From positions 6,043,001-6,107,000 of the forward strand of contig NZ_CP073104.1 in NCBI RefSeq assembly GCF_018138145.1: DNA of 64,000 nucleotides, written 5' to 3'. The notes below the pieces were generated by a model. It was not told where the DNA came from. It made no database searches and saw nothing but the letters and a program-made list of their open reading frames with translations. Source of the stretch: Pseudomonas sp. SCA2728.1_7 (GTDB taxonomy: Bacteria; Pseudomonadota; Gammaproteobacteria; Pseudomonadales; Pseudomonadaceae). Of the stretch, positions 26,297-35,576 are shown piece after piece. The translations under genes and the position numbers were made by a program. Positions within the stretch are counted from its first letter, which is position 1; each line of letters begins with the position of its first letter.

Positions 26297-26681
26297 GAGC
26301 ACAGACTCCCTGTGTCGGTCATTTGACATTGTTTCCCCCAGTATAGTGGTCGATTCCGAACTGACCGATTTCGACGCCGATCAACGGCTATTGGCGATGA
26401 GCGGCGTTTCGCTGGTGATTTTCACCAGTGTCGGCTGCGCCAGTTGCCGTTATGCCCGCGAAGTGTTGCCGGCTATGGCGTTGGCCATCGATCGCCTGTG
26501 CTGGATCGATGCCGGTGACAACGGCGGGTTGGTCGAGCGCTATCAGGTCTTTCATTTGCCGGCGCTGTTTGTGGTGCGCGACGGTGAGTTCTTTGGGGCA
26601 TTGCACACGCGCCTGACGGCCGATGCGCTGAACGCAGCGCTGGCGCAGGCACTGGATCGAATTGCAGAGGAGTTGCCATGA
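26295..26681 (+). CDS. Thioredoxin-fold family protein
   Basis: This 128-aa protein has the thioredoxin-like active-site segment VIFTSVGCASCRYAREVLPAM (CxxC with Ala-Ser between, residues about 46-49) and the cis-Pro region HLPALFVVRDGEFF near 88. It probably acts on dithiols in the cytoplasm, as there is no signal peptide. Start choice is uncertain: this ATG shares CATG with the PilZ gene start, and an in-frame ATG at 26283 is possible. Its TGA overlaps the ATG of the next gene, so the two are coupled. Confidence 0.8.
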   Translation: MSTDSLCRSFDIVSPSIVVDSELTDFDADQRLLAMSGVSLVIFTSVGCASCRYAREVLPAMALAIDRLCWIDAGDNGGLVERYQVFHLPALFVVRDGEFFGALHTRLTADALNAALAQALDRIAEELP

Positions 26682-27634
26682 TGGGGGCAGTGAATAAACC
26701 GGTCGTAGGGATTATCGGTACCGGCGCAATTGGGGGGTTTTACGGTGTGATGCTGGCGCGTGCCGGTTTCGATGTGCACTTTCTGTTGCGCAGCGAGTTT
26801 TCAGCGGTGGCCGAGCGCGGTTTGCACATCAACAGCGCGGTGCATGGCCCGCTGACGTTGCATCCGGCGCAGGCCTATTCGTCGGCCGAAGACATGCCCA
26901 AATGCGACTGGCTGTTGGTGGGGGCAAAAACCACCAGCAACGCCGGCCTGGCCCCGTCGATCATTCAAGCGGCCAAACCCGATGCGAAAGTGCTGGTCCT
27001 GCAAAACGGTCTCGACGTCGAAGACAGCTTGCGTGATCTGCTCCCCGATTCCCTGCACCTGCTGGGCGGTTTGTGCCTGATCTGTGTGCATCGCGAGGGG
27101 CCTGGACAAGTCACCCACCAAGCCTTGGGCGCGGTGAACGTCGGTTATCACAGCGGTCCTTCCAGCGATGACGCCGCACGTATGGCGATTGTCGAGGAGG
27201 GTTCCGGGTCGTTCCGCGCTGCCGGGATCGATTCCCAGGCAATGCCCAATCTGCGGCAGGCGCGCTGGCAGAAACTGGTGTGGAATATTCCCTACAACGG
27301 GCTTTCGGTTCTGCTCGGCGCCAGCACCACACCGTTGATGGCCGATGCCGACAGCCGCGCGTTGATCCAGGCGTTGATGGCCGAAGTGGTGCAGGGCGCC
27401 AAGGCGTGCGGCCATGACGTGCCGCCGGGATACGCCGACTATCTGTTCATGATGACCGAGAAAATGCCCGACTACTGGCCGAGCATGTACCACGACTTTT
27501 TACACAAACGCCCGCTGGAGCTGCAAGCGATCTACGCTCGGCCGCTGGCGGCAGCGAAAGCCGCGGGTTGTGAGTTGCCGCGAATCGAAGCGTTGTATCG
27601 CAATTTGAGTTTTATCGACCGGCGCAACGTTTAA
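26678..27634 (+). CDS. Putative 2-dehydropantoate 2-reductase (PanE-like)
   Basis: This 318-aa NAD(P)-dependent reductase of the ketopantoate reductase/ApbA family would convert 2-dehydropantoate to pantoate in coenzyme A synthesis. The N-terminal Rossmann motif GIIGTGAIGGFYG is at about 10-22, LLVGAKTTSN is near 79, LQNGLDVE near 107, and the C-terminal helical domain has RQARWQKLVWNIPYNGLSVL with the catalytic-type lysine and Asn. Pseudomonas often carries several PanE paralogues, so the substrate may differ. GAGGAGTTGCC precedes the ATG. The first of two consecutive ATGs overlaps the upstream stop. Confidence 0.85.
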   Translation: MMGAVNKPVVGIIGTGAIGGFYGVMLARAGFDVHFLLRSEFSAVAERGLHINSAVHGPLTLHPAQAYSSAEDMPKCDWLLVGAKTTSNAGLAPSIIQAAKPDAKVLVLQNGLDVEDSLRDLLPDSLHLLGGLCLICVHREGPGQVTHQALGAVNVGYHSGPSSDDAARMAIVEEGSGSFRAAGIDSQAMPNLRQARWQKLVWNIPYNGLSVLLGASTTPLMADADSRALIQALMAEVVQGAKACGHDVPPGYADYLFMMTEKMPDYWPSMYHDFLHKRPLELQAIYARPLAAAKAAGCELPRIEALYRNLSFIDRRNV

Positions 27635-27657
27635 GCCGGTCGCTCTGGGGGGAAGGC

Positions 27658-28563
27658 ATGGCCAAGAACATCGATGACAAACTGGTGCTGGCGATTTCGT
27701 CGCGCGCCTTGTTCGACCTGAGCGAGAGCCACAAGGTCTATCTGTCGGGCGGCGTCGAAGCCTATCGGCAATATCAGATCGAACACGAAGACGAGATCCT
27801 GGCGCCCGGCGACGCCTTCCCGCTGGTGGAAAAACTCCTCAGCCTGAACAGTCGCCTCGGCCGTGCGCGGGTCGAGGTGATTCTGGTCTCGCGCAACAGC
27901 GCCGACACCGGCCTGCGCGTGTTCAACTCGATTCACCATTACGGTCTGGCGATTTCCCGCGCGGCGTTTGTCGGCGGGCGCAGTCCGTATCCTTATTTGA
28001 AAGCGTTTGGTTGCGACCTGTTTCTTTCGACCCATGCCGAAGACGTGCGCGCGGCGCTGGACGCCGGATTCGCCGCCGCAACGATTCTGTCCGGTGGCGC
28101 CAGTCGCGCGGCCAGTGACGAATTGCGCATCGCCTTCGACGGTGACGCAGTGATTTTTTCCGACGAGTCGGAGCGCGTTTATCAGTCCGGCGGGCTGGAA
28201 GCATTTCAGGCCAAAGAGCGCGAAGCAGCTCGTGAGCCTTTGCGCGGTGGGCCGTTCAAAGGCTTTCTGGCGGCGCTCAATTTGCTCCAGCGGGAATTCC
28301 CCGACGATGATTGCCCGATCCGTACGGCGCTGGTCACCGCGCGTTCGGCGCCAGCGCATGAGCGGGTGATCCGCACCTTGCGTGAGTGGGACATTCGCCT
28401 CGACGAGTCACTGTTCCTCGGCGGCCTGACCAAATCGGCATTCCTCGAAGCGTTTGCCGCCGACGTGTTTTTCGACGATCAGGCCGGCCACTGCGAACTC
28501 GCCCGCGAAGTCGTTGCCACCGGCCACGTGCCGCACGGCATCAGCAACGAACCGTCGGTCTAA
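27658..28563 (+). CDS. 5'-nucleotidase, NT5C1 family
   Basis: This 301-aa protein matches bacterial homologues of cytosolic 5'-nucleotidase I, which dephosphorylate nucleoside monophosphates using a HAD-like fold. Features are AISSRALFDLSESH near residue 13, the typical Asp-containing opening, then VILVSRNSADTGLRVFNS near 75, FLSTHAEDVRAALDAG near 122, IAFDGDAVIFSDESE near 160, and LGGLTKSAFLEAFAADVFFDDQ near 255. It starts 23 bp after the reductase gene and is probably co-transcribed. GGGGGGAAGGC precedes the ATG. Confidence 0.88.
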   Translation: MAKNIDDKLVLAISSRALFDLSESHKVYLSGGVEAYRQYQIEHEDEILAPGDAFPLVEKLLSLNSRLGRARVEVILVSRNSADTGLRVFNSIHHYGLAISRAAFVGGRSPYPYLKAFGCDLFLSTHAEDVRAALDAGFAAATILSGGASRAASDELRIAFDGDAVIFSDESERVYQSGGLEAFQAKEREAAREPLRGGPFKGFLAALNLLQREFPDDDCPIRTALVTARSAPAHERVIRTLREWDIRLDESLFLGGLTKSAFLEAFAADVFFDDQAGHCELAREVVATGHVPHGISNEPSV

Positions 28564-28660
28564 AGCCCTTTGGTTCAAGACGTTGCGTCGCCCGTCGTAG
28601 TCGCCAAGGCACTGCTAAGCTGAATCAAATCTCCGCCATGTTGGCACGCGAGGAGGTCAT

Positions 28661-29164
28661 ATGATTCGTTCGATGCTGTATGCCACTGACCTCGGTCTGT
28701 ACGCACCGTTAGTGATGCAGCATGCCCTGGCGTTGGCGCGAACGTTCAATGCCGATCTGTACGTGGTGCACGCGGTGGAGCCGATGGGGCTGTTTGCCGA
28801 ATCGGTGTTGCAGAGCTATCTCGACGAGCAGGCATTGAACGAATTTCATAGCCAGGGTCTGAAAACTGTCATTGCCAATATCGAGCAGCGGGTGCTGGAC
28901 AGTTTTCGCGAAGAACTGGGGGATGAAGGCGAGCAGGATCTGCAGCGCATTCGCGCCGTGCGCGTGCTGCAGGGCGATCCGTCGCAGGTGATTCTCGACC
29001 AGGTGCAGAAACTCTCTGTCGATCTGCTGATCGTCGGCAGTCACAGCCACGGGGTCGGCGCGGAAACGCCGTTGGGGCGCACGGCGGCGCGGGTCCTGCA
29101 ATTGGCCAAGGTGCCGGTTTATCTGGTGCCGTTAGTGGAGCGTCGGCGGCGGGAGGATCGCTAA
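28661..29164 (+). CDS. Universal stress protein, UspA family
   Basis: This 167-aa single-domain Usp has the start MIRSMLYATDLGLYAP and the nucleotide-binding loop GSHSHGVGAETPLGRTAARVL (G-2x-G-9x-G-S/T like) near residue 125, placing it in the ATP-binding class. Expression in stress or stationary phase is typical of the family but not shown here. GAGGAGGTCAT gives a strong ribosome site. It is separated by 97 bp from the 5'-nucleotidase gene and by 113 bp from cysB. Confidence 0.9.
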   Translation: MIRSMLYATDLGLYAPLVMQHALALARTFNADLYVVHAVEPMGLFAESVLQSYLDEQALNEFHSQGLKTVIANIEQRVLDSFREELGDEGEQDLQRIRAVRVLQGDPSQVILDQVQKLSVDLLIVGSHSHGVGAETPLGRTAARVLQLAKVPVYLVPLVERRRREDR

Positions 29165-29268
29165 GGCAGGAATAATGGCGCTTTGATAAAAAAGTTCTAG
29201 ATTTATTCTCCAAACCATTAATATAGTTATATACCGTCGCTGATGCCCGTGGCGTCTACCTGCTTTGA

Positions 29269-30252
<984 letters not shown>

Positions 30253-30261
30253 TTCGTTGAA

Positions 30262-30744
30262 TCAAAGCACCTCGGTGACAGCAAACTGTTGCCGGGTGCC
30301 CGCCACCAGAATCTCCACCTCATCGCCTTCGCACTTGCCCAGCAGACCTTTGCCCAGCGGCGAGCGCGGGGTGATGACGGTTATCGGCTGACCGACCACA
30401 TCGACTTTCAGTCCTGCCGCATCCGGCGCCAGAAACAGCCATTGCTCGCGACCCTTTTCGTCTTCCAGGCCGAGCAGGGCGCCGACTTCAATGCCGCGAT
30501 TTTCGTCATAGGCACGCAGCGTCAGGTTCTGACACAGCGCCAGTGACTGACGAATTTCCTCGACCCGTTTCGCTTGCCCGGCTGCCAGGTACGACGCCTC
30601 CAGACCCAGCGTGTCGTACTTGTTTTCGGCGATGTTTTCTTCGTGAGTCGCGGTTTCGTAAGCGGTTTGCGCGGCACGTTCGGCGATGTCGAGATCGACG
30701 CGCAGTTTGTCGAGAATCAGCTGGTGAACCGTGTGTTTGTTCAT
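30262..30744 (-). CDS. GreA/GreB-family (Rnk-like) elongation-factor-type protein
   Basis: This 160-aa protein combines an N-terminal helical, possibly coiled-coil region (about 8-75) with a C-terminal FKBP-like Gre domain (about 85-155), signature TPRSPLGKGLLGKCEGDEVEI. It has an acidic helix tip (ATHEENIAENKYDTLG), so transcript-cleavage activity is possible. It differs from the bona fide GreB at 17415. Its function (elongation factor or Rnk-type regulator) is not certain. It is 2 bp downstream of the membrane-protein gene and co-transcribed with it. Confidence 0.82.
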   Translation of the reverse strand: MNKHTVHQLILDKLRVDLDIAERAAQTAYETATHEENIAENKYDTLGLEASYLAAGQAKRVEEIRQSLALCQNLTLRAYDENRGIEVGALLGLEDEKGREQWLFLAPDAAGLKVDVVGQPITVITPRSPLGKGLLGKCEGDEVEILVAGTRQQFAVTEVL

Positions 30745-30746
30745 GA

Positions 30747-31154
30747 TCAATCGCAGAATTGCAAAACGTTGGCGCGGGATTTTTCGCTTGGAGCCGTCTG
30801 ATCCTGTTGCAACCAGAACTGGCATTTTGGATTGGACAGATTACGCGTGCTGCCGCGTGCCTGATCCAGACGCGCCTGCTGTTCGTTCTTGCGCAGGTTT
30901 TCTTCGTACTGTTCGAACATTGGGCTTGGCGGCGGAATATCCGGCTGCACCTGCACGGCCGGCGGATTAGCCAGTTGTTGCACCGCCTGAGCAACCGGTG
31001 CCAGTTGTTCTTTGAAGACAAACTGCGACAGCAGCCAGCAGGTCAGCGCAATGGCGACAAAGCCCAGCCACAGGCCCAAGGCAATGCTGCCGGTCAAATG
31101 CAGCGCACTAAGCTGAACAGGCAAAGGACGGCGCGGATTGGGACGGTAGGGCAT
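30747..31154 (-). CDS. Single-pass membrane protein, unknown function
   Basis: This 135-aa protein has a basic proline-rich N terminus (MPYRPNPRRPLPVQ), one hydrophobic helix (about 25-48) and a polar C-terminal tail with predicted helix FEQYEENLRKNEQQARLDQ and two cysteines (KCQFW and the penultimate FCD). No family was recognised. It is tightly linked to the downstream Gre-like gene (2-bp gap). The divergent earP start is 125 bp away. Confidence 0.75.
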   Translation of the reverse strand: MPYRPNPRRPLPVQLSALHLTGSIALGLWLGFVAIALTCWLLSQFVFKEQLAPVAQAVQQLANPPAVQVQPDIPPPSPMFEQYEENLRKNEQQARLDQARGSTRNLSNPKCQFWLQQDQTAPSEKSRANVLQFCD

Positions 31155-31278
31155 GGCTGCCTCCTGGCGGGTGATTGCGGGCAAGTGGCGATTGTCGCAC
31201 GAAGATTAATCGCCGTCGGCTCTTCTGCGCGAGGTCATTTATGCGGACAATCGCTGCTTTTGCCAACGGGAGTCTTGG

Positions 31279-32421
31279 ATGCCGCAATTGAAACCCCGCT
31301 GGGATATTTTCTGCACCGTGGTCGACAACTTTGGCGATATCGGCGTGACCTGGCGTCTGGCCCGACAATTGGCGGCCGAGCACGGTCTGGCGGTGCGCTT
31401 GTGGGTCGATGATCTGCGCGCATTCGAACGCATTTGCCCGGCGATCGATATCAACGCCGCGCAGCAATGGCAGCAAGGTGTCGAAGTGCGGCACTGGCCG
31501 GCTGAGTGGCTGCACACAGATGCGGCGGATGTGGTGATCGCCGCGTTTGCCTGTCAGTTACCCAGTGATTACATGGACGCGATGGCCGGGCGTGAACAGC
31601 CGCCGCTGTGGATGAACCTCGACTACCTCAGCGCCGAGGACTGGGTTGTCGGGTGCCACGGTCTGCCGTCGGTGAAATACAAATCGGTGCAAAAAATCTT
31701 TTTTTTCCCCGGCTTCCAGCCCGGTACTGGCGGTTTGCTGCGTGAGCGTGGATTGCTTGAGCAGCGTCGGCAGTTTCAACAGGATCCCGATGCGCAGCGA
31801 CAATTCCTGCAAGGCCTGGGCATCGATCGCGCGCCCGAGGCGCAGCTGATTTCGCTGTTTGCCTACGAGAATGCCGGGCTGGCCAGTTGGCTGGACGTGT
31901 TGGCCGCGGACACCGCGCCGACCCATCTGCTGGTGCCGGAAGGGCGGATTCTTGGCGATGTGGCGCGCTGGCTCGAGGTGGAAGCCCTGGCGGTTGGTGC
32001 GATTCATGTGCGTCAGTCGCTCACCGTGCAGGTGCTGCCGTTCGTCCGACAGGATCAATATGATCACTTGCTCTGGTGCTGCGATTTCAACGCGGTGCGC
32101 GGTGAAGATTCATTCGTTCGTGCGCAATGGGCGGGGCGGCCGATGCTCTGGCACATCTATCAGCAGGACGAAGACATCCATCTGGACAAGCTCGACGCCT
32201 TCCTCGCGCTCTACACAAAAGGCCTGTCACCGGCCGCTGCCGAGGCGATGAACGGCCTCTGGCGCGCGTGGAGCGCCGGTCAGCCCATCGGCGAACACTG
32301 GCTCGCCGCCCGTAATCATTGGCCAGAACTGCAGAAAAACGCCGAAGCGTGGTGTCTGGAACAAGGCTTGCAGGCCGATCTTGCCGCAGCGCTGGTACAG
32401 TTTTACCTAAATTGGATATGA
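31279..32421 (+). CDS. earP: EF-P arginine rhamnosyltransferase
   Basis: EarP (380 aa) transfers rhamnose from dTDP-beta-L-rhamnose to Arg32 of EF-P, a modification needed for translation of polyproline stretches. The N-terminal motif WDIFCTVVDNFGDIGVTWRL carries Asp16 and Asp20, equivalent to the catalytic-site pair described in P. aeruginosa. The nucleotide-sugar site is near FNAVRGEDSFVRAQWAGRP (about 271-289). The partner gene efp follows after 48 bp, and efp encodes the matching Arg32. GGGAGTCTTGG precedes the ATG. Confidence 0.96.
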   Translation: MPQLKPRWDIFCTVVDNFGDIGVTWRLARQLAAEHGLAVRLWVDDLRAFERICPAIDINAAQQWQQGVEVRHWPAEWLHTDAADVVIAAFACQLPSDYMDAMAGREQPPLWMNLDYLSAEDWVVGCHGLPSVKYKSVQKIFFFPGFQPGTGGLLRERGLLEQRRQFQQDPDAQRQFLQGLGIDRAPEAQLISLFAYENAGLASWLDVLAADTAPTHLLVPEGRILGDVARWLEVEALAVGAIHVRQSLTVQVLPFVRQDQYDHLLWCCDFNAVRGEDSFVRAQWAGRPMLWHIYQQDEDIHLDKLDAFLALYTKGLSPAAAEAMNGLWRAWSAGQPIGEHWLAARNHWPELQKNAEAWCLEQGLQADLAAALVQFYLNWI

Positions 32422-32469
32422 TACGCGGCCTAGATTTTTGTAAATCCCATCCAAATTCGGATATTCGCA

Positions 32470-33039
32470 ATGAAAACTGGTAAAGAACTGAAACCCGGTA
32501 CCGTGATCCGTCTCGAGAACGATCCTTGGCTGGTTCAGAAAGCTGAATTCACCAAGTCGGGCCGTAACAGCGCGATCATGAAGACCAAGCTGAAAAACCT
32601 GCTGACCGGTTACAAGACCGAGATCGTTTACAGCGCTGACGACAAACTGGACGACGTAATCCTCGACCGCAAAGAAGCGACCCTGTCCTTCATCAGCGGC
32701 GACACCTACACGTTCATGGACACCACTGACTACACCATGTACGAGCTGAACGCAGAAGACATCGAAGCTGTTCTGCCTTTCGTTGAAGAAGGCATGACCG
32801 ATGTTTGCGAAGCGATCTTCTTCGAAGAGCGTCTGGTTTCCGTAGAGCTGCCGACCACCATCGTGCGCGTAGTTGACTACACCGAAGGTTCGGCTCGCGG
32901 CGACACTTCCGGCAAAGTCATGAAGCCAGCCAAGCTGGCTAACGGTACCGAGCTGCAAGTTGCCGACTTCATCGAAATCGGTGACAAGATCGAAATCGAC
33001 ACCCGCGAAGGCGGTTCCTACAAAGGCCGTGCCAAATAA
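32470..33039 (+). CDS. efp: Translation elongation factor P
   Basis: EF-P (189 aa) binds between the P and E sites and relieves ribosome stalling at consecutive prolines. It has the KOW-like N domain (1-65) and two OB domains. The loop [11 protein letters not shown] puts arginine, not lysine, at position 32, so it is the EarP-rhamnosylated type. This agrees with earP directly upstream. The ribosome site is weak. A strong terminator follows 22 bp past the stop. Confidence 0.98.
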   Translation: MKTGKELKPGTVIRLENDPWLVQKAEFTKSGRNSAIMKTKLKNLLTGYKTEIVYSADDKLDDVILDRKEATLSFISGDTYTFMDTTDYTMYELNAEDIEAVLPFVEEGMTDVCEAIFFEERLVSVELPTTIVRVVDYTEGSARGDTSGKVMKPAKLANGTELQVADFIEIGDKIEIDTREGGSYKGRAK

Positions 33040-33061
33040 GCAGCGGTTTTTGCGGAAAGAA

Positions 33062-33090
33062 AAAGCCCGACCATTGAGTCGGGCTTTTTT
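33062..33090 (+). terminator. Terminator of efp
   Basis: AAGCCCGAC pairs with GTCGGGCTT across a 6-nt loop and is followed by a run of T residues. Confidence 0.95.
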
Positions 33091-33124
33091 GTGCCTGCGA
33101 TATGTGTCACGCCGCAGGATCCCC

Positions 33125-33215
33125 TGTAGGAGTGAGCCTGCTCGCGATAGCGTCATTCCAGTCGACATCTACATTGACTGACTCAACCGCTATCGCGAGC
33201 AGGCTCACTCCTACA
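33125..33215. repeat. REPIN between efp and ohr
   Basis: TGTAGGAGTGAGCCTGCTCG at the left is mirrored by CGAGCAGGCTCACTCCTACA at the right. It lies between the convergent efp and ohr genes. Confidence 0.92.
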
Positions 33216-33234
33216 TTGGAATTTGCGTATGGCT

Positions 33235-33654
33235 TCAGACGGTGACGTGCAGGCGCACATCAACGTTGCCACGGGTGGCGTTGGAATACGGGCAGACTTG
33301 GTGGGCCGCATCGACCAGCGATTGCGCGTCGGCCTGTTCCAGCCCCGGCAGACTGATGTGCAAGTCGATGTCCAGACCGAAACCGCCAGGGATCTGACCG
33401 ATACCGACATGAGCGGTGATCGAGGCGTCGTCAGGGATTTTGCGTTTGGTCTGGCTGGCGACGAATTTCAGAGCGCCGATGAAGCAGGCCGAGTAGCCAG
33501 CCGCGAACAGTTGCTCTGGGTTGGTCGCCGCGCCGCCGGCACCGCCGAGTTCTTTCGGGGTGGCGAGTTTGACGTCGAGAACGTTGTCGCTGGAGATCGC
33601 ACGACCATCACGGCCGCCAGTGGAGGTTGCGATTGCGGTGTAGAGAGTTTGCAT
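33235..33654 (-). CDS. ohr: Organic hydroperoxide resistance protein
   Basis: Ohr (139 aa) is a thiol peroxidase that reduces organic and fatty-acid hydroperoxides using two cysteines. The peroxidatic Cys57 is in AAGYSACFIGAL, and the resolving Cys is in AAHQVCPYSNAT near residue 121. The paired regulator ohrR lies upstream on the same strand, separated by a REPIN and a candidate operator. The start ATG is preceded by weak ribosome-site sequence. Confidence 0.96.
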   Translation of the reverse strand: MQTLYTAIATSTGGRDGRAISSDNVLDVKLATPKELGGAGGAATNPEQLFAAGYSACFIGALKFVASQTKRKIPDDASITAHVGIGQIPGGFGLDIDLHISLPGLEQADAQSLVDAAHQVCPYSNATRGNVDVRLHVTV

Positions 33655-33730
33655 GGTGTGAGCCTCGTCGGTGTGATTTGTTGCGCTAATTGTTTGCGCG
33701 CTAAGTAAGTGCGAGATGAATGTATCGTGC

Positions 33731-33752
33731 GAATATTTAGTGCGCAAGATAA
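33731..33752. promoter_or_regulatory. Candidate OhrR site upstream of ohr
   Basis: GAATATTTAGTGCGCAAGAT and the next two bases match 19 of 22 positions of a motif upstream of ohrR at 34476. The site is about 80-100 nt before the ohr ATG. A related inverted half (TTGCGCGCTAAG) lies closer to the gene near 33695. Shared control by OhrR is inferred. Confidence 0.6.
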
Positions 33753-33875
33753 ATTTTTGAGAGATCTGCGTTTCGACAAAACGGCGAATCGCTCTGTCAG
33801 CCTGAAAAGTGCGATTTAGAGGGGATGGCGGGGAGATCAGGCGTTGAAAAATATTCTTCAGACGACGAGATCATA

Positions 33876-33965
33876 TGTAGGAGTGAGCCTGCTCGCGATA
33901 GCGGTGGTTCAGTAGACTTCTGAGTTGACTGGCACACCGTTATCGCGAGCAGGCTCACTCCTACA
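33876..33965. repeat. REPIN between ohr and ohrR
   Basis: The inverted REP pair has TGTAGGAGTGAGCCTGCTCG at its left and the mirror arm ending CTCACTCCTACA at its right. It lies just past the ohrR stop. Confidence 0.92.
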
Positions 33966-33979
33966 GGGGTTGGTGGGTC

Positions 33980-34435
33980 TTAGATCAGGCTGTTCTGTAG
34001 ATGGCTGCGCAGTGCCTGCAACTCTGCTTGCAGGTTTTGCAGGCGTTCCAGAGAGAAGCCGCTGGCGCCGAGAATGCATTGCGGAACGGTCTGGGCTTTT
34101 TCTTTCAACGCGCGGCCTTGTTCGGTCAGCTCGACAATCACCACGCGCTCATCCTCACGGCTGCGCGTGCGACTCAGTAAGCCTTCAGCCTCCAGCCGTT
34201 TGAGCAGCGGCGTCAGCGAGCCGGGATCGGTCAGCAACCGCGAGCTGATTTCTCCGACGGTCAAACCATCCTTCTCCCACAACACCATCATCGCCAGATA
34301 TTGCGGATAAGTCAGGTTCAAGGCTTGTAGCAATGGCTTGTAGACCTTGGTCATCATCAGCGAAGTGGAGTGCAGGGCAAAGCACGCCTGATTGTCGAGG
34401 AGCAGGTCGTCGCAGGTGTCGCGTTCGGAAGTCAT
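33980..34435 (-). CDS. ohrR: MarR-family organic hydroperoxide sensor/repressor
   Basis: OhrR (151 aa) represses ohr until its reactive cysteine is oxidised. The reactive Cys18 is in LLLDNQACFALH, a second cysteine (PQCILGASGF) lies near residue 118, and an extra N-terminal cysteine is in ERDTCDDL. The winged helix includes LTYPQYLAMMVLWE, DPGSLTPLLKRLEAEGL and the wing RTRSREDERVV. The chosen ATG has CAAGGCTTTGAC before it. An ATG nine codons upstream (34462) is possible but has no ribosome site and would crowd the upstream operator-like motif. Confidence 0.93.
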   Translation of the reverse strand: MTSERDTCDDLLLDNQACFALHSTSLMMTKVYKPLLQALNLTYPQYLAMMVLWEKDGLTVGEISSRLLTDPGSLTPLLKRLEAEGLLSRTRSREDERVVIVELTEQGRALKEKAQTVPQCILGASGFSLERLQNLQAELQALRSHLQNSLI

Positions 34436-34475
34436 GTCAAAGCCTTGATCGGTGATGGCCATGAATCTAGCGCTC

Positions 34476-34497
34476 GAATCTTTAATGCGCCAGATAA
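34476..34497. promoter_or_regulatory. Candidate OhrR autoregulatory site
   Basis: GAATCTTTAATGCGCCAGAT and the next two bases match the ohr upstream motif at 33731 at 19 of 22 positions, in the same orientation. The site lies 41-62 nt upstream of the preferred ohrR start. Confidence 0.6.
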
Positions 34498-34507
34498 TTC
34501 TCTGGAT

Positions 34508-35464
34508 CTAATGTCGTTCCAAGTCCCGTTGCAACGCCAGATCCCAGGGCGGCACCGGACTGAAACGGGTTTTTAGATATTCCAGAAGCAGGCGGCTGCG
34601 CGAGTTGGTTTGTTGCTCCATACGCAGCGCGTAGATCCCGGTGGACTCCGGTTTCGGCAGGCCGTTTTCGCAGAACAGCGGCAGCAATTCGCCGCGCAGC
34701 AGGTATTCGCTGGCCAGCCATGTCGGCAGATGTGCGATGCCCAAGCCAGCCAAGGCGCCGCAGACCAAGGCCTCGGCATTGTTGGCGCTCATGCGGATGC
34801 GCGCCGGGCGGTGCAATTGCATCTGCCCGTCCTGCTCGAAGCGCCAGGCGAAGGGCGGGGCCAGGCCTTCCCAGTCGAGGCCATCATGCTCACTCAGTTG
34901 CGCCGGACTGCCGGGCACACCACGGCGTTTGAGGTAGTCCGGACTGGCACAGGCAATACGCACCATGCTCGCCAAGGGCGTGGCCACCAATCGCGTGTCA
35001 GCCATTTGTCCGGCGCGCAGCACCAGATCGACTTTGCCCAGATTCGAACCGCCCATGTCGACGAAACTGTCGATCAGGTGCAGTTGCACATCCAGCCCCG
35101 GGTAGAGCACGAGAAAGTCGGCGATCACCGGCGCCAGATGCCGGCGTCCGAACGCGGCGGGGGCGTCGATGCGGATCAGGCCTTCCGGTGCACTGCTCAG
35201 GGATACGGCTTCTGCCCGCGCCAGTTGCAACTCGGCGACAATGCGCCGGGCGCGTTCGGCGAACGCCAGACCGGCTGGCGTCGCGCGTACGGCATGGGTG
35301 CTGCGAACAAACAGCTGGCTGCCGACCGCGCTTTCCAGACTGTCGATCCGTCGAGCGACGGCCGACGGTGTCAGCGGATGACGGCGCGAGGCGGCGGAAA
35401 AACTGCCACTCTCCAGCACATCGAGAAACAGTCCGAGTTGATCGGTCAATTGATTGGGATTCAT
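34508..35464 (-). CDS. LysR-family transcriptional regulator
   Basis: This 318-aa LysR regulator has an N-terminal winged helix (LGLFLDVLESGSFSAASRRH, then SAVARRIDSLESAVGSQLF) and a periplasmic-binding-like effector domain (about 95-300) of the subgroup with GLIRIDAPAAFGRRHLAPVI near residue 94. The effector is unknown. It is divergent from the TauE/SafE permease gene across 112 bp, so it probably regulates that permease. Confidence 0.9.
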   Translation of the reverse strand: MNPNQLTDQLGLFLDVLESGSFSAASRRHPLTPSAVARRIDSLESAVGSQLFVRSTHAVRATPAGLAFAERARRIVAELQLARAEAVSLSSAPEGLIRIDAPAAFGRRHLAPVIADFLVLYPGLDVQLHLIDSFVDMGGSNLGKVDLVLRAGQMADTRLVATPLASMVRIACASPDYLKRRGVPGSPAQLSEHDGLDWEGLAPPFAWRFEQDGQMQLHRPARIRMSANNAEALVCGALAGLGIAHLPTWLASEYLLRGELLPLFCENGLPKPESTGIYALRMEQQTNSRSRLLLEYLKTRFSPVPPWDLALQRDLERH

Positions 35465-35576
35465 ATCGGCTCAACGCTTGTGCGAAATCGGCATAGCCAT
35501 TGTGCGTTGCTGTGCGTTTCCCCGCCAGCCGCGACTGCGTAGGATGATTCGCCTGACGTAAGAGGAATTGGCCGTG

